Source of the DNA: Spirometra erinaceieuropaei
Taxonomy: Eukaryota > Platyhelminthes > Cestoda > Diphyllobothriidea > Diphyllobothriidae
Reading direction: 5' to 3'
DNA length: 64,000 bases
Assembly (NCBI GenBank): GCA_902702965.1
Contig: CACRXP010000035.1
Span: 63,328-127,327, forward strand
Shown: positions 32,154 to 42,760 of the stretch, piece after piece
Numbering within the stretch: the stretch's first letter is position 1
How the letters are laid out: every line of letters begins with the position of its first letter
Translations under genes and position numbers: made by a program
The notes under the pieces: generated by a model
What the model saw: only the letters and a program-made list of their open reading frames with translations
What the model was told of the DNA's origin: nothing
Database searches by the model: none

Positions 32154-33518
32154 CTTTAAAGCGCCCGGGGAAGGCGAGAGAGGAAAAGCGTGAGAAATCG
32201 TAGGGCAGGAACCAAATTAAACATGTGAACTGGGCAAGGCAGCCAGGAGTACCGGACTGAGATCAAAGTGATAGGAGGCGGAGAGAGGAGGAGGAGGGTG
32301 TAAGGAAGTAAGGTAAAAGTGACGAAAACCATTAAAAAGATCGGAGTGGCCAATGGATCAAGTGGCAGGGCAATATTAAGGAAAGAAGGGAAAGGGAAAT
32401 TAGACCCATTTGGGCCGGGGCCAGTTTGGTGAAAAGAACTCTACTTAAAACGGGTAGAAGGGACTGGCGAAATATTGCAACATGCGAGTGAGGCATAATT
32501 TAGGGACATCACGGTAGTCAGAAAGGGGCATGAAATGTATGGACTGTCTGCAAGAGTTCCAGGAATGAGAAGAAAATGGCCAAGAGAATGAAAATGCAAG
32601 TAAATGTGCACGACTAAAAATCGATTTACCGATGTCTGGCGCCTAATCGACCTACCGATAACGGAAGGTAGGCACGCCCAGAATGCCCAAATGTATAACC
32701 TAAGGGCCTGAAAAAACGACAGGTTGCAGACCCTAAGAGACTTTTAAGCGCTTAAAACGATTCATTTGGTAAACTAAGGAGGGAATGCCATACGCAGCAC
32801 CAAATTAAAAGTGATAGAATGACATTCCGAGTTTGACTGGTTAGGCTATGTCCAAATGGTTAGCTTCAGACTTATGAGCGGAGGGGCGGGCATAGGTTGC
32901 CAAAATCGCCTTTAGTAATTGACTTGAAATTTTAGAAAAGTACTATGTTTTAAATCAGACTATCTGTGGCAAAACGACCACAGTTTCAACCTAGGTGTTT
33001 CCCAACCTGCAGCTGGACTTCAACTAGTCAGAAATGACCTTGTCTATGTCGATAAATCTTCTTGATTGTTGTTGCTGTTTGAGCAGCTGAGAGGGCTCTA
33101 GGCTGGGGCCTTGGGAAAGTTAAACGGCAGTGCCAATCTCTGCCCTGTAACCAAGACTGATCAATGAACACCGCTGCCATGTGAGCTTCAATAATGTCGG
33201 TCGAAATTGACAGGACGTGGGGTCCACGACGCGCGTCTGAAGTTTTGCACAACAAGGCCTACTACTCACTATCGTAGACTGGAAACGTGCATACTGTAAT
33301 GAATTTTTCCAGACATCAAGCGACATGCGCGTGACTGGCAGACGCTCAAGGTCATACGGAGTTGATTGGCTACCCCCTCAACCTATGGCGTTTCTCTGTG
33401 CTATGTAGACTGCTCCCTCTTCTAAGACGTATCACCTGTGCTCAACACTGTGCTCAGTTCACGCCCTCCCTGCGACCAGCCCCCTCTGTTTTGCATACCT
33501 AACACAGACTACTGCAGA
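32154..33518 (-). other. intron of the receptor gene, nothing further recognised
   Basis: Between exons 37056-37130 and 31834-32153. The first 250 bases next to the exon are purine-rich on the + strand, which is the pyrimidine tract of the acceptor on the gene strand. No other element is seen. Confidence 0.45.
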
Positions 33519-34252
33519 TATATAAATGTCCACCAAATTAGGCCATAACTGCAGTCGTGCGATCTGTCTGAATGCTCCCCTAACTTGGCAGTGAATGGAT
33601 AGGGCGTTTCAGAAGCGACCGAGCGCATTGCTGTGGAGCAAGGTGTTAGAACTGCACACCGCCCCAAAGCCACCATGCGCAATATGGTCGTGAAAATCAA
33701 AGACCGGTTAAAGCCTAAAAAGTAATCTGGAGTAGTGTATCGCATTCCATGTCAAAATTGTACTTGTAACTACACCGGACAGACTGGGCGCGTGCTCGGA
33801 TTGCGCATACACGAACATAAGCTGGCTGTGCGACGAGGCGACGCATTATCACAAGTGGCCGCCCACACCTACGAAGTTGGTCGTGAGTTAAACTGCGAAG
33901 CTAGCAAAGCAGTCGCCCACGCCGGAAACAAAACAGGTCGAGAATTGATTGAAGTCTGGGCCTCAGATGAGAACTCAGTCAGTCGATTTATCGATCAGGC
34001 GCCTGCGTACAGAGCCCCACGCAGTCACCCCTAGTCTTGCGCCGTCGGTCGATGATTGGCCTAAATGCCTTATAACTGTCGCTCGTTCTGTTGCTGCTAC
34101 TACCTGTGACGATGGACTCCTGTACGAGTCTGAAAGTTCAGGACAATAAACAAAGTGTTCCGGTGCTCGACTCTTCTTCGTCACTTATATAAATGTCCAC
34201 CAAAGCAGGCCATAATTGCAGTCGTGTGATCTTTCTGAATGCTCCCATAACT
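33519..34252 (+). repeat. 67-bp direct repeats flanking a PLE endonuclease fragment
   Basis: 33519-33585 and 34186-34252 are direct copies with about seven mismatches (tatataaatgtccaccaaa, ggccataa, tgcagtcgtg, tctgaatgctccc). They enclose the GIY-YIG fragment with a period of 667 bp. They may be parts of direct terminal repeats of one PLE, or a tandem PLE unit. Confidence 0.75.
33610..34034 (+). pseudogene. PLE GIY-YIG endonuclease fragment
   Basis: The frame reads ERIAVEQGVRTAHRPKATMR, the linker typical just before the PLE endonuclease. It is interrupted by a TAA at about 33723 and then continues SGVVYRIPCQNCTCNYTGQT. The Tyr-Arg-Ile and Tyr-Thr-Gly-Gln-Thr-Gly motifs, the Cys-x-x-Cys pair, RIHEHKLAVRRGD and GRELIEVWASDENSVSRFID follow as in other copies. 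No reverse transcriptase precedes it. It is on the strand opposite to the receptor gene and inside its intron. Confidence 0.8.
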
Positions 34253-34480
34253 CCTCACGATTAAGGCTGGGTTTGCCGTGCACCTGTCGCCGGGCTGGCG
34301 ACAATGGCCTAATTGCATCGGTCTTTTAGTAAATTAACCTGCGCAGGGGATGATGGTCTGGTGGCGCCAGTCGTTAATTGCTGTCCATGTTCAGTTGATC
34401 GCGTGTGGACATTATCTTGCACCCACCCTCGAAAAGTGTCCGAAACGTCGGATCATGAATAAAGGCACCCCGCCGACCTC
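34253..34480 (+). mobile_element. PLE 3' end, diverged
   Basis: After the second direct repeat the sequence ends with gtccgaaacgtcggatcatg and aataaagg near 34438-34466, a degraded match to the GAAACGTC-type end of PLE terminal repeats. The CTGATGA box is not recognisable. Confidence 0.4.
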
Positions 34481-34659
34481 ACAGTTCTCAGTTACTTGAG
34501 CTACTACTCTTAACTTTGCTTATTTAAGTAAAAAATATCTAAAAAGTGGACGGGTTCCAAACGCTATCACGAGAGCTCAATAGTGAGTGGCCCCAGACCC
34601 GACGTTCAAAACCTAGATTCAGACGGCGCGGGCTAAACGAATTACAGGAGTATACAAGG

Positions 34660-34850
34660 GGGTGCGGTTGTCCGGCTTCGATAGCCGCAAGCGAAGACGT
34701 CTACCGCATAACCCACGGAGTCCGCACAACACCGGAGACTTGCGCAGCATGCATCACGCTCTCTCCTCCAGTCACTTTGCTACGAGTTGAGTGTCATAAC
34801 GGCCACATTAAGAATGAACCACTAAAGTCTCGCGCTTAGTCCTTCAGTCA
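34660..34850 (+). repeat. W repeat fragment
   Basis: Diverged central and tail blocks (cgcagcatgcatcacgctct, gtgtcataacggccacatta, aagaatgaaccac). Confidence 0.4.
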
Positions 34851-37055
34851 CTTCAGGGCCTGAGCTGCCCCGTCAGTTCGAAAAATTCCAACTCACGGCT
34901 GATAACGTGTCGTGATAATTATGACTTATTATAATGTTCTGGCAATAAATTCCCCAATGTCGGCCTCATCCTCTTATTTTCCACCTTTTCTGAGTCTTTA
35001 AATAAACTGGTGATGACAGCTGGACACGTCGACTGAGAAAGCCCCACAGCCCGTCTGCGCGTGCCACGCACATCCCGGCCCCACTGTGTGTACCAATCTA
35101 CACTAACGGCGGCGTGGACCGCACCGAGGGTCAGATTACACCAGAAGCAATGGTTGTGCTTCTGGCATAGCCCAATTTCTGAGTGGTCAAAACAAACAGC
35201 ACACCTACTCTCGAAAAAAGATCGAGTTGTTTTGTAGACGTCTCTTAATTTTGGTCTCTCTCTCTCTCTGCCTTAGAGGTCTTACATAAATTACGGGCTA
35301 TAAGATCTGCAGTTTTTATTCCAACAAACAAACTATGCGTTGCTGGTTTGGATACATTCCTGTAAAGTGGCTTAGACGTGTTATAACCCCTGTTGGCGGA
35401 CAATGACGGTCGGTGTCCATACCAGAGGCCCTGCCACAGAATGCTATCCTACTGAACATGGTCGGACCTTCGACAGAAAAACGCTTCACTAGCGGAGAAA
35501 ACATCCTTTACTACCACGAGGTAGTGGCAGATGCTGACGTGTGTCGAGCGCAGAACTCTTGAGGGGTCGTGGTTTAAATGGTAGAATGTTTAGCTCTAAC
35601 CGATTTGTGTTCGAATTCCAACTAATCCGGGCTCGGTTATGACTGGTTGATGTAAACCAGGGAGCCATAAATAATTATTCTGGTCCATTGTATCTGTTGA
35701 TAGGGTTTTTACTTTTTGCTGTTGCGTGCTTGCATACTTCTGGTCACGATTTTGATTAGGCAATTCTCAAGTTGGGCGAGTGCAGCCCAACCAACACAGC
35801 CATGAAATAGCGCTAACATTGTTGCTACTTATTTTCGTCGGGTAGGCCGTATTGACGTACTGGAACTTTTTGCGCACTTGAAACGGTGACGTGCTAGGCA
35901 GCTTAGAGCGCAGATATTACAGAGTTGGTTAGAACTCTTCATTGAGACACAGTTGACAAAAAATGACTATCCATATCTCTCTTCTCATTTCCATTTAGTT
36001 GAACGCTCGTCTTGTTTTTAATTGATGTTAGAATTGCACCGCGCAAGGCTACCTGCACTACCGGGTCTTAGTCACACATTCGGAAGATTTTTACTTCCGA
36101 TCTATTGAAACAACCTTATTGAGACTATGTTGGGTGAAACTTTGGAATTCTGTGCCGATTTTAGCAACTTATTCCTTTGGATACATTGGTTGTACGGCCT
36201 GTGTTCGTGAATGTTATTGAGCTAGCCATCTGTGGCATCTAGTCGTTTGATTGTCTTATGCACTTTGTTTCGTGCGGTTTCCCCGTTATGGTTATTTACT
36301 CATTTAAATAAGAGTTGGGTCGCTTTACAATTGATTGGTATTATTTTAGTAAAATAGGTATTTTTGTGGATTTTTGTTGGCTTCGCCCAAAACACCCCTA
36401 TTTCCATTGATCCATGGTTTTGATTTATTGAAGGGTGACTATGCAACACTCTAGCCCACGGCTATTTTAAAACAGGGCGGAGAGACTACACAACAGAGGT
36501 TGGACTTTATAATTCAAAAAATAGAACATGCAGCATGCAGCCGGAAACTCGGCCGGTTTCCCACACACTAGAATACGTTATCCCCAGGGGAAAATAAATA
36601 ATGTGGAGTGAAAACACCCGATGAAAGAGCGGGTAAGTCTTGCGAGGTCCGTGCAGAACTCAGTTCCCTCTTGAAAGGCCAGATCTTATGTGCGCGAGCG
36701 TGGTATCCATAACGGTTTAGAAGGACACTTTAAGTAAGTAAGCCAATAGGGTTCCCGCTCTGCCTGGGGCAAGGTAAAAGTGAAAGCTGAGCCGTCGCAT
36801 GCTCCGTTTACCTAGAAGGCCTTGCGTAAGTTCAATCAGTTACATCGGCTGCTTTGGATTGTTCGCAGTACTTTTCCCGGCAGGGACAACGTCGGGGGGG
36901 GGGAGCGAATCAGCCGAAAGAGATGACGATGTGCAAAAATAGAATAAAGTAGGCCATAGGAGAGTCGGGAACAACTTCTTGTGAGATTACCGAAATAGAC
37001 ACAAACACCAGCCTGGTGATGGAAACTTCTTGTAAAATATAAAACTCAGTCTTAC
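34851..37055 (-). other. intron of the receptor gene, nothing further recognised
   Basis: AT-rich with a short CT run near 35262-35272. No domain or repeat is recognised. Confidence 0.4.
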
Positions 37056-37130
37056 CTCGGGCCGTGTCGTCACTGGCGGCAGTACCACCCGACATTTCAG
37101 TTTCACGCACGCCGTTCTTCGTGGTAGGCT
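37056..37130 (-). CDS. MANSC-LDLa receptor, small linker exon
   Basis: This 75-nt exon runs from acceptor ttctctcccaattaatcttcgctag to donor CGAG|GTAAGA. Read in phase 1 at both ends it gives 25 residues around EPTTKNGVRETEMSGGTAAS then DDTARG. This is a Ser/Thr/Gly-rich stalk with no domain. It is phase-compatible with the 40878-41792 exon before it and the membrane exon after it. It is short, so evidence is the pair of good splice sites plus phase; it could be alternatively spliced because it is symmetrical. Confidence 0.55.
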
Positions 37131-38280
37131 CTAGCGAAGATTAATTGGGAGAGAAAAAGCCGAATTAGCAAATTTGTTTAATTGTAAAAAGGCGCACAAC
37201 TCAGGGACAAAGCAGTTACCGGCTGAGAGTCATTTCAGTACGCGCACAGACTATACTCAGCCAGAACGATCCAACAGGCAGTAAGCGTTATTTAAGTAGT
37301 ATTTACAACACAAACAAGGGAAAGGACGTTATATGCGACCCAACTTTGTATATTACTTGCTACTGCCTACTGACTCTTACGAAAGTAGTGTTGTTAAATG
37401 AGGGTAGCCTTTAACCCATTGTGGAACGAAAAATTTAATGGGAACAGGCCTGTCCCAGCTGGGACGAGGGAAATACTGTTTCGATGGCAGTAGATGTTCC
37501 TAGAATCTTGCCCGGACTTGCAGGGCTGCCATAATAATTTCAACTTCTCGACTTATTCGGACTGCAAAACAGCGAGGGTCCCAACGCAACGATTTCTGCA
37601 GCAAAAGTGCCGGAGATTTGCGACGCTATCGAGATAATAGAGATGCACAGCGGCTGCATCGGATTTGAAAGATGAGTCAGTCACCGAACGGCGCAGACAC
37701 AACCAACCTGTATGGATGGCATCCATGTCGGAGACACAACCGCCGGTGAGAGGGCATTTTGCCCTCGTCTACCACGGAGATCTCTGGGGTGATGGCGAGA
37801 CCGATGAAGAACAAGGCGCCTAAAAAGGACCGTCATTAATGAGAAATCTGCAGGTGCTGTTTAAAAACAGTCGACAGCCCGTTACACCGGCTCATAACGC
37901 ATATTTTAGGAGCGGAGACCATTCCAACAGAGGGAGGGGGGGGGACGTTGTCGTCACAACAACCTTCCAGAAGAGCGACAGCTCACTATGTATGAGAACT
38001 AATGTGAAATAAGTCGTCCTCCCTAATCTTTTTGCAGAATTGTGATTAGTCGTCTCTTAAGCAGATGCAAAGGCAGTCAAAGAGGGCTTGGAAGTTGACT
38101 CTTTCGAAGCAAAAATAATCGCTTTGAGCTTTCGAGAGAAGGTATCCGACTTTCGGACTAGTGGACTGCTTTTGCCAGCTAGCGTCGAACTCTCTGTTGG
38201 ACAGGAGGACAAGTTCGAAACCCAGCGTCAAGTCAACCAGGCGCGCGGTCTTCGTCCATCTTAGCTGAAACCTCTGGAAT
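37131..38280. other. intron of the receptor gene, little recognised
   Basis: The part after about 38030 may belong to the amino-terminal side of the PLE reverse transcriptase that follows, but it is too decayed to read. Confidence 0.35.
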
Positions 38281-38289
38281 AGACGTACA

Positions 38290-38866
38290 TCGTACCACTA
38301 AAGGGCATTCCAACCTACGGACTGGCAAAGTGGCTGTTCCGACGTCTCAAGTTTCTGACCCTCGATTCGCACACCACAGTCAGCTCGTCAACGCGATTCT
38401 TGGAGAAAATTAAAGGAGTAAGTCTCCTGCCAGGCGATGTCATGGTTTTCGTTTATGTCATGTCCCGTTTTAGTTATATCCCGCAGGACTTGGCAGTCGA
38501 GACAATTGAACTACTCATATGAGAGAAATACGACAAAACGGAGAATCACCTCGGACACACCCAAATCATCCAGCACCTGAAGTTCTGTCTCAAGACGTAC
38601 TTAACGTTCGATTGAACAATCTACGAGCAGGTGAAAGGAACGCCAATGGGTTCGCCGATTTCGGGACTCAGAGCCGAGGCGGTCCTACAACGGTTGGAGT
38701 TGCTGGTTTTTCGATACCACAGATCGAAATTCTGGGCTCTGTATATCGATGATACCTCCGTCGTAATCGAACGGGATCAGGTGCTGACATTCAAATAACA
38801 TCTCACCACCGTCTTCCCGAACATTCATTTTACGATAGAGGAGGAGGAAAACAACCGGCTGGTCAG
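38290..38866 (+). pseudogene. PLE reverse transcriptase fragment
   Basis: Read with stops and shifts, this gives the PLE reverse transcriptase core: YGLAKWLFRRLKFLT, then the turn EQVKGTPMGSPISGLRAEAV (the Gly-Thr-Pro-Met-Gly-Ser-Pro motif), then FWALYIDDTSVVIERD, with Tyr-Ile-Asp-Asp as the catalytic box, and FPNIHFTIEEEENNRLV. In-frame stops after ETIELLI, after LTFD and after VLTFK show that it is dead. It is cut off exactly where the terminal-repeat pair at 38867 starts, so that unit was inserted into it. Only the palm region is left. Confidence 0.8.
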
Positions 38867-38897
38867 ATGCAATCACTGGAACAAGAAATTTATTGGC

Positions 38898-38933
38898 CTG
38901 ACGTTTCGGATTCTTACTCGAATCCATCATCAG
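38898..38933 (-). ncRNA. hammerhead-ribozyme-type core
   Basis: On the - strand CTGATGA, a stem-II hairpin (GGATTC / GAATCC), GAAAC and GTC. All core boxes are intact. Stem I is a short AGGC pairing with GTCT-type sequence upstream of CTGATGA in the sister copies. Confidence 0.6.
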
Positions 38934-39375
38934 ACACATTCGCAGATAAAGGTGTTGGTGGCACAAGGAGTGCAGTATTTATAGCACGTGGCTGCCGTTG
39001 GACCATATGCGACACTGTAAATAACAGCTCTCGCAATCATCAACGCGCACAATTACCTCCTGCTACCGTATTCCTTGCTGAGATTTTCCCTGAGCAGGTG
39101 AATCAGTCACGTGGGAAGGCGCGGGCGAGCAATTATCCCAGTGACAGGTCAGCCAATTCGCCGAACAATCGTCAAACCAGCATCCGGCACGGGTGACGGA
39201 ATCACGACAAGTAACGACTCCGACGCGGACTGACAAGCCACCAGCATTGCATCAATTACGACCCCAGCGGTGATTGCGAGAGCTGTTAATTACAGCACGC
39301 GCACGGTCCCACGGCAACCACGTGCTATAAATACTGCACTCCTTGTGCCACCACTAGCCTTATCTGCGACTGTCT

Positions 39376-39409
39376 CTGGTGATGGATTCGGGTGAGAATC
39401 CGAAACGTC
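39376..39409 (+). ncRNA. hammerhead-ribozyme-type core, mutated
   Basis: As in the sister copies but with CTGGTGA in place of CTGATGA. A change in this box is expected to weaken or abolish cleavage. Stem II (GGATTC / GAATCC), GAAAC and GTC are intact. Confidence 0.5.
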
Positions 39410-39454
39410 ACACCAGTAAATTTCTTATTCCAGTGATCACATCTTCTTCTTCTG

Positions 39455-39720
39455 AATTGACGTACAATCGGCCCGAAGATCAAGGAGACCTTCATGAGGG
39501 CAATGCTTCTGTATGGCTATGATAAAAGATGGCCTGTGCGCTCAAAAGATGCAATTTGACTGAGTGTGTTTCGTCAATGTTGTTAGTCCATGCGAACGAT
39601 GCTACAACAGTCGTTCGCCGACCAAGCCCGACCGCCGTGCTTGCCGAATGAGACAGTTCGGCCATGTGCTGCGAAAGTTGCAGGGGAGGTCAATTTAAGC
39701 GAACTCTGTCCATACAGCCG
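39455..39720 (+). pseudogene. LINE reverse transcriptase C-terminal fragment
   Basis: The frame reads IGPKIKETFMRAMLLYGYDK followed by RWPVRSKDAI, a stop, then LSVFRQCC and SNETVR-like CLPNETVR. This order (a LLYG-x-E/D-x-W box, a VF-x-x-x-CLR box and a NE-x-VR box) closes the reverse transcriptase of a LINE family common in flatworms, from memory. Stops and indels show decay. Confidence 0.55.
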
Positions 39721-39899
39721 ACGTCGACGACGACATCAACGCGGCTGTTGGGGGACACCTGACCCCTTTAGCGCATCTCTGGATTTGGCTAATGGGCCAA
39801 CTGGGTTTGCATGTGTGGCACCGACCGAAGGTGATGGAGAGAGAGAGAGACCATTAGAAGACGTCAGGAGATTGCAACGTGGAGTCGGTTGTATCAGCC

Positions 39900-40200
39900 G
39901 GAGTTAGAGGAGGAAGTATGCAGGCGTGCTGCCAACCGTTCGGCCGTCGTTGCCAACGACGGACACCGCGTGCGCCACAGCAGGGACGGCGACTTGCGCT
40001 GCGCCCACGGGAACGGCGAAAGCCGCACCTACGCAAACCACCACGCCTATTGGTCCACAACACACACACTGACCGGGCGGCCCGGATCCCAACTACCACA
40101 GCGCAAACCTGGAAACGGGTGTGCCCCCACACCCTGCGCGTTATGTCCGATACTGCATATCCCACTCCGATTTAGCCGCTGTGTTGTTCTAGCACATCTA
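39900..40200 (+). repeat. W-like repeat fragment
   Basis: The blocks ggccgtcgttgccaacgacg and gacggcgacttgcgctgcgc recall the W family start, but what follows differs. Long frames on both strands here have no domain. Confidence 0.35.
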
Positions 40201-40399
40201 CCGCGTGGTTAGTTTTAAGGGCAAAGGCGTGCTACCAGCGATGAACACTCGGCATATCAAGTCCTGACGATAGACACTTTTTTCTGATTAACCATGCGGC
40301 TGCGGAGTACTGTCTGAGAGACAGCGGAAACGACAAAGCAAGAAGGACCGTAGGGAAGAACTCAGAGCTCCGATCTGTACCAGAGTACGACAATGAGCC

Positions 40400-40720
40400 A
40401 ACTGATGACAGTTCAACCGTCGAATCCGACGATGTTCACTGTGTGGCTGGGCGCAGGAAAGGTGACTTGGGTGCGAATTAGTTTGAAGTGATAGCATACT
40501 TGCGCAGCATCTACCACACTCCCTTCTCCTCTCCCAACTGGATTCAGTTTCATGGCGGAGTCGGAAGCGTGCGCAGGTTGGCGGCGCGGCACGAGCCTGC
40601 ATCTAGGCGTGCCATCGCATCGCCTATGTATATCACTGCTAATGGTTTCACAACCCAGTAAAGCGTGCCAGACCCTGGTCTGGTCCTCGTGCTGGTCCAG
40701 TGCATCTAAAGCATGGTCCG
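40400..40720 (+). repeat. W repeat, copy 6, near full length
   Basis: From acagttcaaccgtcgaatcc through tgcgcagcatctaccacact, catctaggcgtgccatcgca and cagaccctggtctggtcctc to gctggtccagtgcatctaaa. This is the clearest + orientation copy. Confidence 0.6.
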
Positions 40721-40877
40721 TTGTGGGGGGGGGCACGATCAGCCAATCAAGAGAGCCAGGGGTGCATTGTCTGCGGTCAGCCAGCGAGAAAATAGAAAAC
40801 GGTGAAGCGGGTTGTGTAAAGGAGTGCGGGGAGAAGACATCTGACTGAGTGTGAAACGGTTGAAGAACAGAACTTAC

Positions 40878-41792
40878 CGTTTTCCTCATAAAATGCTACA
40901 CCGTGACCTCGACGACGAGAACGTCCGCGATAAGGCAGGGCTGTATGCTGACGAGGCAGATGGCTTCGCGGCAGGACCGCCATCGTCCCGGTCGCAGATG
41001 GCTCCATTAACGCCTCCCCCTCCTCCACCGGCTCCTCTTCCTCCGACGGGGGGAGAAATCGTGCGCGAGCGTACCTCTCGAGCAGGGGATGTAGCCGAAA
41101 CCCCCGAGACTTTGGTGGAGCGGTCAATACTGCAGGCGGAGGTGGCCGCAGAAAGCGCCGGCGTCTGCCGGGCGGTTCAACCGCACTCTCCTCCTCCTCC
41201 TCACCCTCCTTCGGTATCGCCGCCAAGCTGGGGAACCGTTGGTGTTGAAGCAGACTGGGCACAGGGCCATAGGCGTCCAGGAGGTTCTCCAGCCGGTGCT
41301 GTCTGTTCTTACTGCCGCCGTCGACCAGACGCATAAGGAACGGGGAGAGATCGGAGTCCCCCGCCTCCTCCTCCACGGGTGGATCATCCAATCGCCAGAC
41401 CGACGCCGGTCGACGTGATCGAGGCAGTATTTCCTCGTAGGTGGAGTGCTCAGCCAAATTGTTAATGCTACCACTGCGGGCAGTGCCGTGGCGACGTCTT
41501 CCGGTCCGCAGGGAGTGAAGTTCGTTCTCGATGCTACTGGCGTCCAGGTCGTAGAGAAAGTCTCCAGGTCTGGCATCAGAAACGGCAGTAGACGCCGCCG
41601 ACGCCGCCGTCCTCGTCTTTTCAGCAGGTTCGGACCGTTCCTGCTTTCTCTGGCGGTAGAGATCGTGCATAAGGCGATTGGGTGGGTGATCTAATTTGGG
41701 CGGCGAGGCGGGATGAGAACTATTGTCAGCGGCCTTCCGCGCCGTCGGCGTACGATCTGCGGTAACAGAAGTATACTTGCGAAGGACGTCGG
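40878..41792 (-). CDS. MANSC-LDLa receptor, 305-residue low-complexity exon
   Basis: This is a 915-nt exon from a strong acceptor (tattttgacttttctgtcacag) to a consensus donor (AACG|GTAAGT), phase 1 at both ends. The reading starts DVLRKYTSVTADRTPTARKA and stays open throughout, an unusually long open exon for this window. Contents are several Arg-rich or dibasic sites (RTGRRRHG, PPGRRRRFLRPPPP, YRGRSRRRGHG), acidic runs (KEGEEEEESA, PPSEEEEPVEEG), and a Tyr-containing SIENELHSLRTG and AEHSTYEEILPRSRRP. No known domain. Its place before the membrane exon makes it extracellular or luminal; basic clusters could be proprotein-convertase sites (inference). Codon use is GC-rich, unlike the introns. 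Confidence 0.7.
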
Positions 41793-41954
41793 CTGTGACA
41801 GAAAAGTCAAAATATGCGATATATGAATGGAGGTTTCGGACAGTTGGTGGAAGAAACTGAGTTTCACTAGACTAGAGGGTTCCAACGTCAGACTGGACGA
41901 GGAGCAGCGTTACTGCGGTGAGCAGTGGGGAATTAGACCTGATCTAGATTCTAA

Positions 41955-42394
41955 TTGAGTAAATTTTTCGTTACAAAGCTCTTCAGGTTCGGTCCGAAAG
42001 TCGACAGAAATATTTTCACTCCACTTCGAGTTGGGGCTGCACACGGGCCAAAAGCAACTATTAGGCGCCAAGTCATGAAGCCGAAAGACCCACTGTCACG
42101 GCAGGGAACGTCTGGAGTCGTTTACCGGATTTGGTGCAGTTGCGGACAAAGTAACTACGTCGGAGAAACTGGGAGATTACTGCGTACGCGAATTTCCGAG
42201 TACACATCAGCAGTGAGGCATGGAGACGCTAGCTCTCAGGGGGCGGCTCATTCGACGGGACACGGTCATAATTTCAAGTTTCAGGAGGCCGAAATCCTCG
42301 CAGGGGGTGACAACCGCGTGGGCCGCGAGCTGCTCGAGTCATGGTTCTCAGGCCCGCAATCTATCAACAAGCGCAATGACCTCCCCGTACCATA
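41955..42394 (+). pseudogene. PLE GIY-YIG endonuclease, nearly open
   Basis: An open frame of 146 codons. It reads through the pre-endonuclease linker PKATIRRQVMKPKDPLSRQG to VVYRIWCSCGQSNYVGETGR (GIY- and YIG-equivalent Tyr residues and the Cys-x-Cys pair). Next come RISEYTSAVRHGD, where the usual Glu-His of this position is Glu-Tyr, and VGRELLESWFSGPQSINKRN. The reverse transcriptase is missing, so this is a 5'-truncated insertion. Its 3' end runs directly into a terminal repeat at 42395. Confidence 0.8.
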
Positions 42395-42760
42395 GTACGT
42401 GCTAAGATTTTCTCTGGGCAGGGAATCAGTCACGTGGGGAGGGCGCGAGCGAGCAGTTATCCCAGTGACAGTGAGCCAATTTGCAGAGCGATCGTAACGC
42501 CAGCATCCAACACGGATGGCGAAAACATGGCCATTAATGACTCGGACGCGGACTGACAAGCCATCATCGCATTAATTACGACCCCAGCGATGATTTCGAG
42601 AGGTATTAATTACAGTGCACATATGGTCCCACGGCAGCCACGTGCTATTAATACCGCATTCCTTGTACCACTATTACCCTTATCTGCGACTGTCTCTGAT
42701 GATGGGTTCGAGTTAGAATCCGAAACGTCAGGCCAATAAAGTTCTTGTTCCAGTGATCAC
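42395..42760 (+). mobile_element. PLE 3' terminal repeat with hammerhead core
   Basis: Directly after the endonuclease come agattttctctgggcaggga, tcagtcacgtgggga, cagttatcccagtgacag, ccacgtgctattaataccgc, the core at 42696-42729, and gtcaggccaataaagttctt. The same order as the inner part of 38867-39445, which links that non-coding unit to this PLE family. Confidence 0.75.
42696..42729 (+). ncRNA. hammerhead-ribozyme-type core
   Basis: CTGATGA, stem II (GGGTTC / GAATCC with one G-U pair), GAAAC and GTC. After the GUC triplet AGGC can pair with GTCT just before CTGATGA to make a short stem I. Stem III would be a two-base CG palindrome, which suggests function as a dimer if at all. Confidence 0.6.

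Larger units (their letters stand above)
38867..39445. mobile_element. non-coding inverted pair of hammerhead-bearing PLE terminal repeats
   Basis: The left arm starts cactggaacaagaaatttat, and the right arm ends with its inverse attccagtgatc. The arms match over about 170 bases, including gtgcagtatttatagcacgt with its inverse and the block agctctcgcaatca. Hammerhead-type cores lie at 38898-38933 (-) and 39376-39409 (+). Between the arms is about 200 bases also found after the endonuclease at 42395. There is no coding sequence. It interrupts a PLE reverse transcriptase on the left and abuts a LINE remnant on the right. Confidence 0.75.

Noticed and set aside
34438..34466. A sixth hammerhead core
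   Set aside because: Only the GAAACGTC part is visible; no CTGATGA box or stem II in register.
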